A stretch of 53,063 nucleotides of DNA from Desulfurococcales archaeon (GCA_015521095.1 WAOU01000079.1:1-53063); one strand, 5' to 3'. Numbered from the stretch's first letter, positions 9,133-18,328 are shown. Made by a program: numbers and translations. Notes: generated from the letters alone by a model not told the origin.

Positions 9133-10017
9133 ATGATACTGAGACTCGTAGTTAAAAAGACGGCTTTCATTGAGAGTAAGGAGATAAGGACAGGACTGCT
9201 CTCTGAAGGATACATGATCGACATGTATAGTGTAGAGCCTTCATATCTTCTATTGCAGTATCCGGAATCAATCGAGGTAACCAAAGGTGAACTAGACAGG
9301 TTTTATCGTGTAAAAAGGGGTCCATGGATACAATATTGTCGCTGGCATAGCGGACCCATAGACCGTAAAGACGATCCCTTGGAGCGAATATATTGTAATA
9401 TAAATAGTGATAGTTACTGTAGGCAACATAAGAGAACTACTAGAGCATTATATGAGCTCTGCGTTACACTACATGGGGATAAAGGCCTAGAAATCTGTAA
9501 GCTCCTCGATAAGAAAGTATCAACGGAATACGTGGTTTATCTTACAGACTTTGGAGGATCAAAGCCAAAAGTTGGAATGACGAGGAGTTTTCGTTTTGTA
9601 GAAAGGCTAGCAGAGCAGGCCCATATAGTAGCAACACCCCTTTTAACCACGAACTCGGCATATGAAGCGAGAAGACTAGAGATTAAGATAAGTGCAAGCG
9701 GACTGGCTCAAGAAATAAAGCGTCGGACATTAAGAGTCAACAGGAGTATAGGTGAATCAGCAGCTCGTTTGAGTTACTGGGCTAAACGTATATCTGAGGC
9801 TCTGGGAATAGACTGGGGAGGTAGACTTCTCAGGGTAACTCCTCCAGACGATCTCCAATACTATATGCAAACTGATCCTCAAAAGATAGCTGGCATGCCA
9901 TTTATTGTCAAGGGTTTCTGGGGAGGATACCTGTTGGTTGAGGCGAGAGAAGGACGGAAGTACGCCATAAATACTAGAGTGTTGCAGCATAGGGATTCAT
10001 TAGATTTTCTTGACTAG
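9133..10017 (+). CDS. DUF2797 family protein
   Basis: 294 aa. I place it in the DUF2797 family from the Cys/His blocks YCRWHSGP (near residue 72), IYCN and SYCRQHKR, together with the YVVYLTDFGG...KVGMTR segment near 136-155, which resembles a GIY-YIG-like core. The function of the family is not established; metal binding and nucleic-acid association are guesses. ATG 9133 follows a GGTCGTGATGG stretch. Its 3' end overlaps the convergent nucleoside phosphorylase by 18 nt. Confidence 0.75.
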   Translation: MILRLVVKKTAFIESKEIRTGLLSEGYMIDMYSVEPSYLLLQYPESIEVTKGELDRFYRVKRGPWIQYCRWHSGPIDRKDDPLERIYCNINSDSYCRQHKRTTRALYELCVTLHGDKGLEICKLLDKKVSTEYVVYLTDFGGSKPKVGMTRSFRFVERLAEQAHIVATPLLTTNSAYEARRLEIKISASGLAQEIKRRTLRVNRSIGESAARLSYWAKRISEALGIDWGGRLLRVTPPDDLQYYMQTDPQKIAGMPFIVKGFWGGYLLVEAREGRKYAINTRVLQHRDSLDFLD

Positions 10018-10728
10018 AGCGTCTAAAAGTATTCTGAATACTCTTCTAGCAATATCGTTTACTGCGTCTGGCTCTAGGAATTTCTCGTTTTTATCCAAAG
10101 GATTATTCGTTATGATCAATACTGATAGTGAGTGGTATCCTCTTATGTGCTGGACACCATATAGTGCGGCTGTCTCCATTTCAACTGCTAGTGTCCCTGA
10201 TCTAGATGCCTCGCTGAGAATATCAAGGTTTTCGCCATAGAAGGAATCACTGCAGAAAACAGGGCCTATATGGGTTTTGAAGTCTTCTTCGGCTTCTAGT
10301 TTCTTGTATACTTGCCATAGAAGGCGGGGGTCAGCAGAGGTACTTGGAGGTACCTTGTCATAATACAGGGATAAACCGCATGTTCCGGGCAAATAACTGG
10401 CACCACTGGCTAGGACAATGTCTCCTACCCGTATATCGTTGTTTAACGATCCTGCCGTTCCTAGACGGACGAAAGTTCTCGTTCCAAGCATGAAAAGTTC
10501 CTCGACTAAGATAAGCATACTGGGGCCCCCAATACCGTGGCTAGCAACCGTTACGGGGGATCCCCGGTATTTTCCTGTATAAATAATGTATCCCCTCTTT
10601 TTATTGATAAGACGCGCCTCCTCTAATTCTCTGGATAAGGCCTCGGCTCTTCCAGGATCTCCCATTATGATTGCTATGCTGGCTACATCAGACGACTGGG
10701 CGTTTATATGTATTGGTTTTCTCCTCAT
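10000..10728 (-). CDS. 5'-methylthioadenosine / purine nucleoside phosphorylase (hexameric PNP family)
   Basis: 242 aa. Family marks are GDPGRAEAL near residue 23 (phosphate), SHGIGGPSM near 63, VRLGTAGSL near 87, CSDSFYGEN near 158 and the nucleoside-binding VEMETAALYG near 181. The overall layout, including the long GDIVLASGASY segment, is close to the crenarchaeal MTA phosphorylase, a broad purine nucleoside phosphorylase. It likely recycles methylthioadenosine from polyamine synthesis and also purine nucleosides (inference). ATG 10728 has GGTGA upstream. It is divergent from the ROK kinase. Confidence 0.88.
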   Translation of the reverse strand: MRRKPIHINAQSSDVASIAIIMGDPGRAEALSRELEEARLINKKRGYIIYTGKYRGSPVTVASHGIGGPSMLILVEELFMLGTRTFVRLGTAGSLNNDIRVGDIVLASGASYLPGTCGLSLYYDKVPPSTSADPRLLWQVYKKLEAEEDFKTHIGPVFCSDSFYGENLDILSEASRSGTLAVEMETAALYGVQHIRGYHSLSVLIITNNPLDKNEKFLEPDAVNDIARRVFRILLDALVKKI

Positions 10729-10752
10729 ATGATTGTCACCACGAGTCTCCGT

Positions 10753-10787
10753 ATTATAATATGATCCGTCTCAATCATAAATTATAG
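10753..10787. promoter_or_regulatory. divergent TATA boxes (phosphorylase minus, ROK kinase plus)
   Basis: ATTATAAT at 10753-10760 lies 25 nt before the phosphorylase ATG on the minus strand, and CATAAATTATAG at 10776-10787 lies 26-37 nt before the ROK ATG on the plus strand. Both distances give very short or no leaders. Confidence 0.45.
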
Positions 10788-10812
10788 TTGGACTAACGAT
10801 GGTGTATACACA

Positions 10813-11646
10813 ATGAAAATAACCAGTATTGATCTAGGAGCTACCAACACGAGAATAGGATACTTTCAATACGATAAGGAAGAGTCCTTCTACAAATTCG
10901 CCACAATTAGAACAGTCGACGGAGCAAAACTGGCAGGCTGGCTAACGAGAAAAGTTTTAGAGCTATCTCCTTGGAGTAGTCACCCAGATATCATAGTTAT
11001 ATCGTCCTTTGGCCCTATAGATTATCGGTCTGGAGCTATAGTAGAGCCGCCTAATTATCCTGCTAGGCATATACCTCTGAGAGAAGAATTCGAGTCTACC
11101 TTCAAAAACAGTATAATCCTCCTCGTGAATGACGCCGTGGCAGGAGTATGGTCCGAGTACTTGGGATACGCGATTAATAAAAACATAAGGGATCTGGCAT
11201 ATGTGGCTGTCGGGACAGGAATAGGTGTAGGGGTAATCATAGGAGGAACACTACTACTAGGAAGACGAGGAGACAGCCATGAAGCTGGCCACATAGTCAT
11301 AGATTACAGGTCAAGCATAGAATGTGGGTGCGGAGGTATAGGCCACTTCGAGGCCCTCTATAGGGAAAAAGGGAAGCCGGGAAGCAGTACATTATACAAT
11401 ATTCTGGCTGCAGGTATCGCAAGCATAGTCTCGTGCTATGATCCAGAACTGGTAGCTCTCGGTGGTGGGGCAATAATAAGAGGGCTTGATACGAGGAGAC
11501 TAGCAAGCCTTATAGCGGATTATTCATTTAACCGCAGGATACCAATCGTAAAACTGCACACATATGGTGAGAAAGCTACAATATATGGGGGTATGTATAT
11601 CGGTTTACGGCCTCCAAAGCAACTATTAGAACTTAATGGATGGTGA
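10813..11646 (+). CDS. ROK-family sugar kinase (probable ATP-dependent glucokinase/hexokinase)
   Basis: 277 aa. The actin-fold phosphate-1 motif DLGATNTR starts at residue 7, the phosphate-2 region GTGIGVGVI near 138, the catalytic/sugar block EAGHIVID near 158, and the ROK zinc signature CGCGGIGHFEA near 171-181. In typical ROK enzymes the third ligand in the CGCGxxG(C/H)xE block is Cys or His; here it is His. The best guess is a broad hexokinase as in other hyperthermophilic crenarchaea; the exact sugar is not visible. The TGA stop (11644-11646) is directly followed, in the same frame, by sequence that still reads like protein and belongs to the next gene. Confidence 0.88.
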   Translation: MKITSIDLGATNTRIGYFQYDKEESFYKFATIRTVDGAKLAGWLTRKVLELSPWSSHPDIIVISSFGPIDYRSGAIVEPPNYPARHIPLREEFESTFKNSIILLVNDAVAGVWSEYLGYAINKNIRDLAYVAVGTGIGVGVIIGGTLLLGRRGDSHEAGHIVIDYRSSIECGCGGIGHFEALYREKGKPGSSTLYNILAAGIASIVSCYDPELVALGGGAIIRGLDTRRLASLIADYSFNRRIPIVKLHTYGEKATIYGGMYIGLRPPKQLLELNGW

Positions 11647-11715
11647 CCTGCCACGAGGCAGAAGAGGATACTCTGGCTGCGCTCTGATCCAAAAGGGTTT
11701 AGATATCTAGGCTAC

Positions 11716-12285
11716 ATGAGCCGCATATTGGAAGCCCAAGGAATAGAGATCGAGATCCCTTACCCGTTTACAGGACTCCGCGGAGATATTGCGGTTTTTA
11801 GAACACCTAGAGACCCCGAATTTTATTACTACATCAAGGACTTGGACGAGAAGGGTATACCCTATATAGTCGAACTTGACCCGCTAAGGGCCATCTCTCT
11901 ATCCTTGATTTATCCTAGAAGTCTGTTTTTCAAAGTTGTTATCGGTATCGATCCAGGCGACCGATGTGGACTTGTCCTATTAGGGGACGGTGTTTTGCTC
12001 TACAGTGAAAAAGTACAGTGTAATATTATAGGAGAAAGGATCCGAGAGTTATCAGGATTAGTTGAAGCTCTCGAGTACAGAGTATATATCGGGGGAGGAA
12101 CCGGAATAGACACTGCGTTATCTTCGCTAGAGAATAAGGGAATCAAGTATCGAATAGTAGAAGAATATAAGACAACTAAAGATCCTTCAAACGGACCAAT
12201 AACTTCGCTGCTCAAAGATAAAGATCTTGTAGCAGGATACACTATAGCGGTTCGAGGGGAGAGTCTGTGGGCTACTCGTCTCTAG
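11716..12285 (+). CDS. RNase H-fold-like conserved protein, function unknown
   Basis: 189 aa from ATG 11716. The middle contains VVIGIDPGDRCGLVLLGDG (about residues 74-92), the first beta hairpin of RNase H/RuvC-like folds with its Asp, followed by VYIGGGTG near 133 and I-V-E-E-Y-K-T-T-K. I see no further nuclease residue clearly. The frame stays open upstream to the ROK stop at 11646 and the ~23 codons there (with W-L-R-S-D-P-K-G-F-R-Y-L-G-Y) look coding, but contain no ATG, GTG or TTG. A GAGG at 11664-11667 sits 9 nt before a CTG at 11677, so a CTG start is possible. The gene overlaps the ubiD-like gene by 19 nt. Confidence 0.68.
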   Translation: MSRILEAQGIEIEIPYPFTGLRGDIAVFRTPRDPEFYYYIKDLDEKGIPYIVELDPLRAISLSLIYPRSLFFKVVIGIDPGDRCGLVLLGDGVLLYSEKVQCNIIGERIRELSGLVEALEYRVYIGGGTGIDTALSSLENKGIKYRIVEEYKTTKDPSNGPITSLLKDKDLVAGYTIAVRGESLWATRL

Positions 12286-13550
12286 AAGGATTCATTGAGA
12301 AGACAGGTTTCCTTGATTATCGAAGTAGGATTCTAAGGAGAGAGTATGAAGCATCGCTTCTCTTGAAAAGAACACAGGGTAAGGATAAACCAGTTTTGTT
12401 TAGGGTTGAGGGTACCAAGGTAGACGCCGTTGGAAATATTGTAGACACGCGAGAAAGGCTTAGAACGGCTTTAGGGGTGGAAAACGATGAAGAAGCCTAT
12501 ACAAAGCTAATGGAGTCATTGAATCCAGACAAGTCGAAAGTAATCGGTTTCGAGGACGACAGGTATAGAGAACTGGATGGGGGCTTGTTCTCGCTTCCAG
12601 CCATAAAGTTCTACGAACGAGACGGCGGACTATACTTTACTTCTACCATTGTAGCGGCATGTGTAAATGACATTTGTAATGCCAGCATACACAGGATAAT
12701 GGTTGTCGGCGACAAAGAGGCCCGAATACGTATTGTGCCTAGACACCTATGGAAACTTTACAGTGAAAGAAAAGCACGGAACGAGCCTCTCCCAGTAACA
12801 ATAGTTATGGGGGTTCATCCAGCCTATATGATAGCCTCAGCTACTTCGCCGCCACTTGGAGTCTATGAATTCGACATAGGTAGCCAGATCCTCGGCGGAG
12901 AAGAACTAATGGAGAGCCCCCTAAATAGGACTCCCGTCCCACGTGGGGCCTCTATAATAATAGAGGCGAGGCTAATGCCGGAAATGGCCGATGAGGGTCC
13001 ATTTACCGATATTCTACTTCTCTACGATAAAGTAAGAAAACAACCCGTTCTCAAAGTAGACAGAATATATGTTTCGAGAGAGTGGCCACTAGCACACGTT
13101 ATCCTTAGTGGAGGCCTAGAACACCTACAACTAATGGGGTTCCCTAGAGAAGCACAAATATGGCAGGCTGTATCTAAAGTCGTACCCAAAGTAAAAAGCA
13201 TCAAGCTAACTCCGGGAGGAGGAGGCTGGCTCCACGCAGTGATAAGTATCGCTAAGAATCATCCTGGAGACGGCAAAAACGCGATACTAGCTGCTTTTGC
13301 AGGTCATCCAAGCTTAAAACATGTGGTTGTCGTCGACACAGACATAGACGTGAACGATCCAGAAATGGTCGAATGGGCCATAGCTACACGGTTCCAGGCG
13401 GACAGAGACCTGGTAATAATAAGAGAGGCTCGTGGATCAACACTGGATCCAAGCGGGCGAGACGGCTATACTGCGAAGATGGGTATTGATGCTACAATAA
13501 AAGGAGATAACAAGGAGAAATATGAAAGAGCCAGAATTCCAGGTGAATGA
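12267..13550 (+). CDS. UbiD-family trans-anhydromevalonate 5-phosphate decarboxylase
   Basis: 427 aa, prenylated-FMN decarboxylase family. Recognisable blocks are VTIVMGVHPAYMIASATSPPLG near 176-196, the E-A-R-L-M-P-E-M-A-D-E-G-P-F-T-D catalytic region near 232-247, and KHVVVVDTDIDVNDPEMVEWA near 351-371. In archaea the clade adjacent to aconitase-X converts trans-anhydromevalonate 5-phosphate to isopentenyl phosphate, as shown for Aeropyrum pernix; the aconitase-X genes directly downstream make this the preferred role over a UbiD acting on aromatics. GTG 12267 overlaps the preceding gene by 19 nt, and the 3' end overlaps the next gene by 29 nt. The flavin prenyltransferase UbiX it needs is not in the window. 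Confidence 0.88.
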   Translation: MGYSSLEGFIEKTGFLDYRSRILRREYEASLLLKRTQGKDKPVLFRVEGTKVDAVGNIVDTRERLRTALGVENDEEAYTKLMESLNPDKSKVIGFEDDRYRELDGGLFSLPAIKFYERDGGLYFTSTIVAACVNDICNASIHRIMVVGDKEARIRIVPRHLWKLYSERKARNEPLPVTIVMGVHPAYMIASATSPPLGVYEFDIGSQILGGEELMESPLNRTPVPRGASIIIEARLMPEMADEGPFTDILLLYDKVRKQPVLKVDRIYVSREWPLAHVILSGGLEHLQLMGFPREAQIWQAVSKVVPKVKSIKLTPGGGGWLHAVISIAKNHPGDGKNAILAAFAGHPSLKHVVVVDTDIDVNDPEMVEWAIATRFQADRDLVIIREARGSTLDPSGRDGYTAKMGIDATIKGDNKEKYERARIPGE

Positions 13551-14751
13551 GTCGTTGATGCTGACCAAAGAGGAGGAAGAAATACTATCTGGAAAACACG
13601 GTGAAGCTAAGGCTAAGGCTCTCGAAGTAATAATAAGAGTCGCCGAATCCTTAGACGTAAAACGCCTGGTTAAAATCAAGCACGCACATATCTCAGGCGT
13701 ATCATATGGAACTATTGGAGAACCTGGACTCGCGTTCATAAAAGAACTCTCAAGCCTCGGAGCCAAAGTATCAGTTCCATCCTCTCTAAACCCAATCGGA
13801 TTCGATGAATCAAACCCCTTCGATCAAGAAGTGCTATACATAACGCGGGACTTCTACCGAGGACAAATGGAAATACTCGAGAATCTAAAAAAGATGGGGA
13901 TAGATCTATTATTGACATGTACCCCCTACTACACAACCTTCTTCAGAAAATACGGTCTCAGATCAGGAGACCATGTTGCCTGGGGAGAATCCAGCGCAGT
14001 TGCATATGCGAACTCCTTCCTGGGCCTAAGAACCAATAGAGAAGGAGGACCACTAGCCTTAATGGCCGCAATAGCAGGGAGAACATATTATTACGGTATG
14101 CATATTCCCGAAAACAGAGTGCCCAGAGTCAAATACATAGTAGATCTCAACGATCTAGGCTATAACGAGGTCACACTTTCACTAGTAGCAGAGTATATTG
14201 CCAGCATACACGAAGACGAGTCTCCCCCTCTCCTGCATCTTGATCCGAGGAATATCAATGATACGACAAAGAGAGAGATAGCGGCGACCCTCGGTGCCGC
14301 GGGAAACATAGCGATGATCGCTATCCCAGGAATCACTAAAGAGGCCGACCAAGCAGATATACAGAAGACTATTATGGTAAAGGATAACATGATCATGGCA
14401 CGTTATAAGGAACTTGTACAAGACCAGAACACTAATCCAGACTACTATTTCATAGGATGCCCTCATGCATCTGAAGAGGAGTTGGAGATGCTCTCAAAGA
14501 TAAAAAGAGGAGACAAACTAATCGTCACGCTTTCCCGTGACGTCTATTCACGGAGAATGGATCTGGTACAGAATTTGGTTAACAAGGGAGCCACAGTCCT
14601 TCGAAGCACTTGTCTAATAGTCAGTAACCTTAGATCCAAAAACCTAATGATAGCCACTAACAGCTACAAGGCATACTTCTATCTGACACGGAAAGGCGTC
14701 AACGTATCACTTATCGATATAAAAAGCATCGTTGAAAGATTAGGAGGCTGA
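13522..14751 (+). CDS. phosphomevalonate dehydratase large subunit (aconitase X)
   Basis: 409 aa. Catalytic subunit of the enzyme that dehydrates mevalonate 5-phosphate to trans-anhydromevalonate 5-phosphate. Aconitase-X blocks are HISGVSYGTIG near 56-66, the W-G-E-S-S-A-V-A-Y-A-N-S region near 154-165 and the substrate-binding TNREGGP at 171-177. Three cysteines sit where the family binds its iron-sulfur cluster: Cys133 (LTCTPYY), Cys313 (IGCPHAS) and Cys364 (STCLIV). ATG 13522 has AAGGAG upstream and lies 29 nt inside the decarboxylase gene. Small subunit follows 5 nt after the stop. Confidence 0.9.
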   Translation: MKEPEFQVNESLMLTKEEEEILSGKHGEAKAKALEVIIRVAESLDVKRLVKIKHAHISGVSYGTIGEPGLAFIKELSSLGAKVSVPSSLNPIGFDESNPFDQEVLYITRDFYRGQMEILENLKKMGIDLLLTCTPYYTTFFRKYGLRSGDHVAWGESSAVAYANSFLGLRTNREGGPLALMAAIAGRTYYYGMHIPENRVPRVKYIVDLNDLGYNEVTLSLVAEYIASIHEDESPPLLHLDPRNINDTTKREIAATLGAAGNIAMIAIPGITKEADQADIQKTIMVKDNMIMARYKELVQDQNTNPDYYFIGCPHASEEELEMLSKIKRGDKLIVTLSRDVYSRRMDLVQNLVNKGATVLRSTCLIVSNLRSKNLMIATNSYKAYFYLTRKGVNVSLIDIKSIVERLGG

Positions 14752-14756
14752 GAACT

Positions 14757-15140
14757 ATGAATATTGAAAAGCTAAAGCCAATTCTACCAGGGGAATTCAC
14801 AGGAGAAATAGTGAAAGTTGAGAGACTAAGCTTCTATGGAGAAGTCGATGCTAAGCAGGGAAAGCTCTATGACGGTAGAAGTATTAAAGGCAAAGTTCTA
14901 GTTATAATGAGTTCTCGAGGAAGCACGGTTGGCTCATATATTATCTACGGGCTAAAATACTATGGTAATCAACCTCTAGGTATTGTAATGGTTAAAAGCG
15001 AGCCGATAGTGATTGTTGGGTCAATTATCTCGGGCATACCATTATTCGAGGGATTGCCCGTTGATGTTTTCAATAAGCTAAGAGACGGATGTATATTGAG
15101 TGTCGATAAGGCTGGAAACTTAAGAATTCTCGAGTGCTGA
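14757..15140 (+). CDS. phosphomevalonate dehydratase small subunit (aconitase X swivel domain)
   Basis: 127 aa swivelling beta domain. The conserved signature SSRGSTVGSYIIY (about residues 57-69) contains the Ser that contacts the substrate phosphate in this family. It completes the two-subunit enzyme with the preceding gene; the ATG is 5 nt after that stop, with GGAGG upstream. The coding end overlaps the convergent thymidylate kinase by 21 nt. Confidence 0.9.
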   Translation: MNIEKLKPILPGEFTGEIVKVERLSFYGEVDAKQGKLYDGRSIKGKVLVIMSSRGSTVGSYIIYGLKYYGNQPLGIVMVKSEPIVIVGSIISGIPLFEGLPVDVFNKLRDGCILSVDKAGNLRILEC

Positions 15141-15761
15141 AAGGACCTTTTCTAGAATTTCCCTAGAGACGCTCTCAACAGGTCTTTCCTCTGGTTCAGA
15201 TGCTTTGACACGAATAATTTTTACTCCATTCTGCTCAGCGATTTCTAATACGCGTTGGAAATTTTCCTTGATCACACTTAAACGTTCTCTTGTCTCATAG
15301 GCTTCTATCTTTGTCCTAGATGTAATTCTTCTTATAGCGGTTTCCACATCTACATCAATATAAACTATTATGCTTGCCTCGGGAACCATGCTATTGACGC
15401 CCCATACCCAGTCTATACTTGTAAAGGATCCCTGATAGGCTATGCTCGAATACTTGTATCTATCGGTTACAACTATATAGCCCTGTTCCAGGGCCCCACT
15501 GATTCCGCCACCAGGCAAATCAGGGTCTTCGAAGTAGTGCCATACTCTATCCGCGGCAAATAACAATGCTAGAAGCCTGCTATCGGGATTAGGCAATGCT
15601 AGAAATTTCCTAATTAGCTGGCCCACAGGCCCATAGGTAGGTTCCTTCGTGTAGACCGATCTAAAACCCAGGCGAGACAAAGACTCTACAAGTAGCTTTG
15701 AATGAGTAGTGAGGCCGCTTCCATCTATACCTTCTACTGCGACTAGTACTCCTTTTTCCAC
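15120..15761 (-). CDS. tmk: thymidylate kinase-like protein with altered P-loop
   Basis: 213 aa, normal length. It should phosphorylate dTMP to dTDP for DNA synthesis. Family marks are VAVEGIDGSG at the N-terminus, TKEPTYGPVG near 38-47 (phosphate/TMP contact), AADRVWHYF near 68, and VVTDRYKYSSIAYQG near 95-109. The Walker A reads GIDGSGLTT: the invariant lysine is replaced by Leu17 (codon CTC, checked on the minus strand). The rest of the active site is kept, so the enzyme may use another basic residue or have lost activity. GTG 15761 start. Convergent with aconitase-X small subunit. Confidence 0.85.
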   Translation of the reverse strand: MEKGVLVAVEGIDGSGLTTHSKLLVESLSRLGFRSVYTKEPTYGPVGQLIRKFLALPNPDSRLLALLFAADRVWHYFEDPDLPGGGISGALEQGYIVVTDRYKYSSIAYQGSFTSIDWVWGVNSMVPEASIIVYIDVDVETAIRRITSRTKIEAYETRERLSVIKENFQRVLEIAEQNGVKIIRVKASEPEERPVESVSREILEKVLSALENS

Positions 15762-15937
15762 TACTAGACACCGTTAGGGCTCTTTCCAGGCGTAGTTCTA
15801 AATTGTCGATAACAGTATATAGGTTTGCTATGCCAATAGATATTATACTAGAAGAAACAAGATGTCTATCTAATACCCTTTCCATTGAGGGTAACCAACA
15901 TCTCTAGAGGAATAGTCTTCAGCACGGTGAGAATGTA

Positions 15938-18328
15938 TTGGACGTAGTATTCCAGTTACTCGATATATCATACGAGGTTGAGGGAGGCTCACCAGTAATA
16001 ATTCTATGGGGAAGAACCGAGGAGAATAGCAGAATAGTAATTAGGTATAGGGGATTCCATCCATACTTCTATGCGGTACTAGAAGACCCTTCCAAGATCG
16101 AAGACGTCACACGTAGAATAAAGGCGCTCTCAGAGTCGTCCAGCCCCATAATCAAAGTAGAACCTGTAAAAATGAGATACATAGGAAGACCCATTGACGC
16201 GCTCAAAATAACAACCCTAATCCCTGCTCGTGTACGTGCGTATAGGGAGAAAGTCAAGAAGCTAGAAGGAGTCCTTGATGTGTTAGAGGCCGACATAAGG
16301 TTTTCGATGAGGTTTCTCCTCGACAAAAACCTGTATCCTATGAGATGGTATATGATCAAGGATATAAAAGAAGCCAATAGTGGAGCGTACAGAGTAAAAC
16401 CTGTCTACGAGGCATTAAATACAGAAATAATAGAACTAGAAGAATACTCGAACAAGGACCCCTTAGAGGGTCTAAGAATCCTTGCATTCGATATCGAGGT
16501 TTATAGTGAGAGGGGAAGCCCTGATCCGCGGAAGGATCCAATAGTGATTATAGGATATATTACGTCTGATATGGAGGAGCCCGAGCTCATTATTATGAAG
16601 GGTAAAAGCGATCATGTAGTGATCCAGAAATTCGTCGAGGTCGTGAGAGATTACGATCCAGACATAATAGTCGGCTATAACCAGAACGGGTTCGACTGGC
16701 TATACCTGATAGAACGCGCGAAAATCCATGGGATAAAGCTCGACATAGGGAGAAGACTTGGTGCAACGCCCCAACCAAGCGTCTACGGCCATGTATCTGT
16801 ACAAGGAAGACTCAACGTGGACCTCTATGATTTTGCCAAGGAAATACACGAGGTAAAGGTAAAAACCCTAGAAGAAGTAGCCGACTATTTAGGTATAATG
16901 AAGAAAGAGGAAAGAGTAATCCTAGAATGGTGGCATATACCCGAGTATTGGAAAGATCACGAGAAAAGAGATGTGTTATTGAGATATACAAGAGACGACG
17001 TAATCTCAACTTATAGGCTTTCGGAAGTATTCCTACCCTTTGGCGCACAGCTAAGCCAGATAAGCGGTCTTCCATTAGACCAGGTAATGGCAGCTAGCGT
17101 AGGATTCAGACTTGAATGGCGTCTTCTGAGAGAAGCCAAGAAAATGGGAGAACTGGCGCCGAATAGGGAAGAGCGACGAGAAGAGTCCTACACGGGCGCA
17201 GTAGTATTCAAGCCTGAGCCAGGTATCCACGAGAACGTGGCAGTCTTAGACTTCGCAAGCATGTATCCAAATATCATGGTAAAATACAATGTTGGGCCAG
17301 ACACCCTGGTTAGGCCGGGAGAGGATATTGATCCTGATAACGTTTATACTGCGCCATTCGTCGGCCACAGATTTAGAAAGAAACCTGACGGATTCTTCAA
17401 AAGAGCAGTAAGCAAGCTACTAGATATCAGGAGGAGAATCAAACAAGAGATGAAACGATACGACCCAGATTCCCCTCTCTATAGGCTTCTAAACGAGAGG
17501 CAGAAAGCAGTCAAGATCCTCGCAAACGCTACATATGGGTACATGGGATGGACGGCTGCACGGTGGTATTGCAGGGAATGCGCTGAAAGCATAACAGCAT
17601 GGGGAAGGACAATTATTCTGAAAGCGGCGGAGCAGGCCCGCAAACTAGGCCTGAAGGTTATATATGGTGACACGGACAGCCTTTTCGTAACATATGATAA
17701 GCAAAAAACGCAGAAGTTGATTGAATACGTTGAGAACGAGCTCGGTTTTGAGATAAAGATAGACAAGATATACAAGAGAGTATTCTTTACGGAGGCGAAG
17801 AAGCGTTATGCTGGACTCACAGTAGATAATAGAATAGACATCGTCGGATTCGAGGCTATAAGAGGAGACTGGAGCGAGCTTGCAAAAGAGACGCAATTCA
17901 AAGTGATAGAGATAATATTGAATAAGGGAAGCATAGATGAAGCTATCGGTTACGTTAGAAAAGTAATACAACAACTATATGATAAGAAGATAGATCTTAG
18001 AAAGCTAGTTATATGGAAGACAATAACAAAGAGGCTTAGCGAATATGTATCTGATCAACCACATGTGAATGTTGCTAGAATACTTGAGAAGATGGGCTAT
18101 AAGATAGTTCCAGGGATAAAGGTAGGATACGTAGTAGTACGGGGCTCTGGATCATTATCTAAGAGAGCTCGACCCTATTTCATGGTTTCGATAGAGGACA
18201 TAGATACCGAGTATTATGTGGATAAGCAAGTTATACCTGCTGCAATGAGGATACTGAAGTATTTCGGTGTAAGAGAAACACAATTAAAGACGGGAAAAAA
18301 GACAAGGAGTCTTTTAGACTTCTTCTAA
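15938..18328 (+). CDS. polB: family-B DNA polymerase
   Basis: 796 aa, the size of replicative archaeal PolB without inteins. The 3'-5' exonuclease motif I FDIEVYS has Asp185 and Glu187; the polymerase motif A DFASMYPNI starts at Asp438, motif B is KILANATYGYMGW near 526, motif C YGDTDS carries Asp578 and Asp580. The last residues TRSLLDFF form a PIP box for the PCNA clamp. The layout is closest to the Pyrococcus-like/PolB3 lineage of crenarchaeota (inference). Start is TTG 15938 with GGTGA at 15927-15931. The TAA shares bases with the stop of the convergent dnaG. Confidence 0.95.
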   Translation: MDVVFQLLDISYEVEGGSPVIILWGRTEENSRIVIRYRGFHPYFYAVLEDPSKIEDVTRRIKALSESSSPIIKVEPVKMRYIGRPIDALKITTLIPARVRAYREKVKKLEGVLDVLEADIRFSMRFLLDKNLYPMRWYMIKDIKEANSGAYRVKPVYEALNTEIIELEEYSNKDPLEGLRILAFDIEVYSERGSPDPRKDPIVIIGYITSDMEEPELIIMKGKSDHVVIQKFVEVVRDYDPDIIVGYNQNGFDWLYLIERAKIHGIKLDIGRRLGATPQPSVYGHVSVQGRLNVDLYDFAKEIHEVKVKTLEEVADYLGIMKKEERVILEWWHIPEYWKDHEKRDVLLRYTRDDVISTYRLSEVFLPFGAQLSQISGLPLDQVMAASVGFRLEWRLLREAKKMGELAPNREERREESYTGAVVFKPEPGIHENVAVLDFASMYPNIMVKYNVGPDTLVRPGEDIDPDNVYTAPFVGHRFRKKPDGFFKRAVSKLLDIRRRIKQEMKRYDPDSPLYRLLNERQKAVKILANATYGYMGWTAARWYCRECAESITAWGRTIILKAAEQARKLGLKVIYGDTDSLFVTYDKQKTQKLIEYVENELGFEIKIDKIYKRVFFTEAKKRYAGLTVDNRIDIVGFEAIRGDWSELAKETQFKVIEIILNKGSIDEAIGYVRKVIQQLYDKKIDLRKLVIWKTITKRLSEYVSDQPHVNVARILEKMGYKIVPGIKVGYVVVRGSGSLSKRARPYFMVSIEDIDTEYYVDKQVIPAAMRILKYFGVRETQLKTGKKTRSLLDFF

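Noticed and set aside
11644..11646. TGA read as selenocysteine to fuse ROK with the next protein
   Set aside because: No SECIS-like stem seen, and selenocysteine is not expected in crenarchaeota. A CTG start explains the open frame better.
15661..15885. Minus-strand 74-codon frame over the start of tmk
   Set aside because: The first 40 residues look plausible but the rest overlaps tmk in another frame with low-complexity Arg/Ser; no clear binding site.
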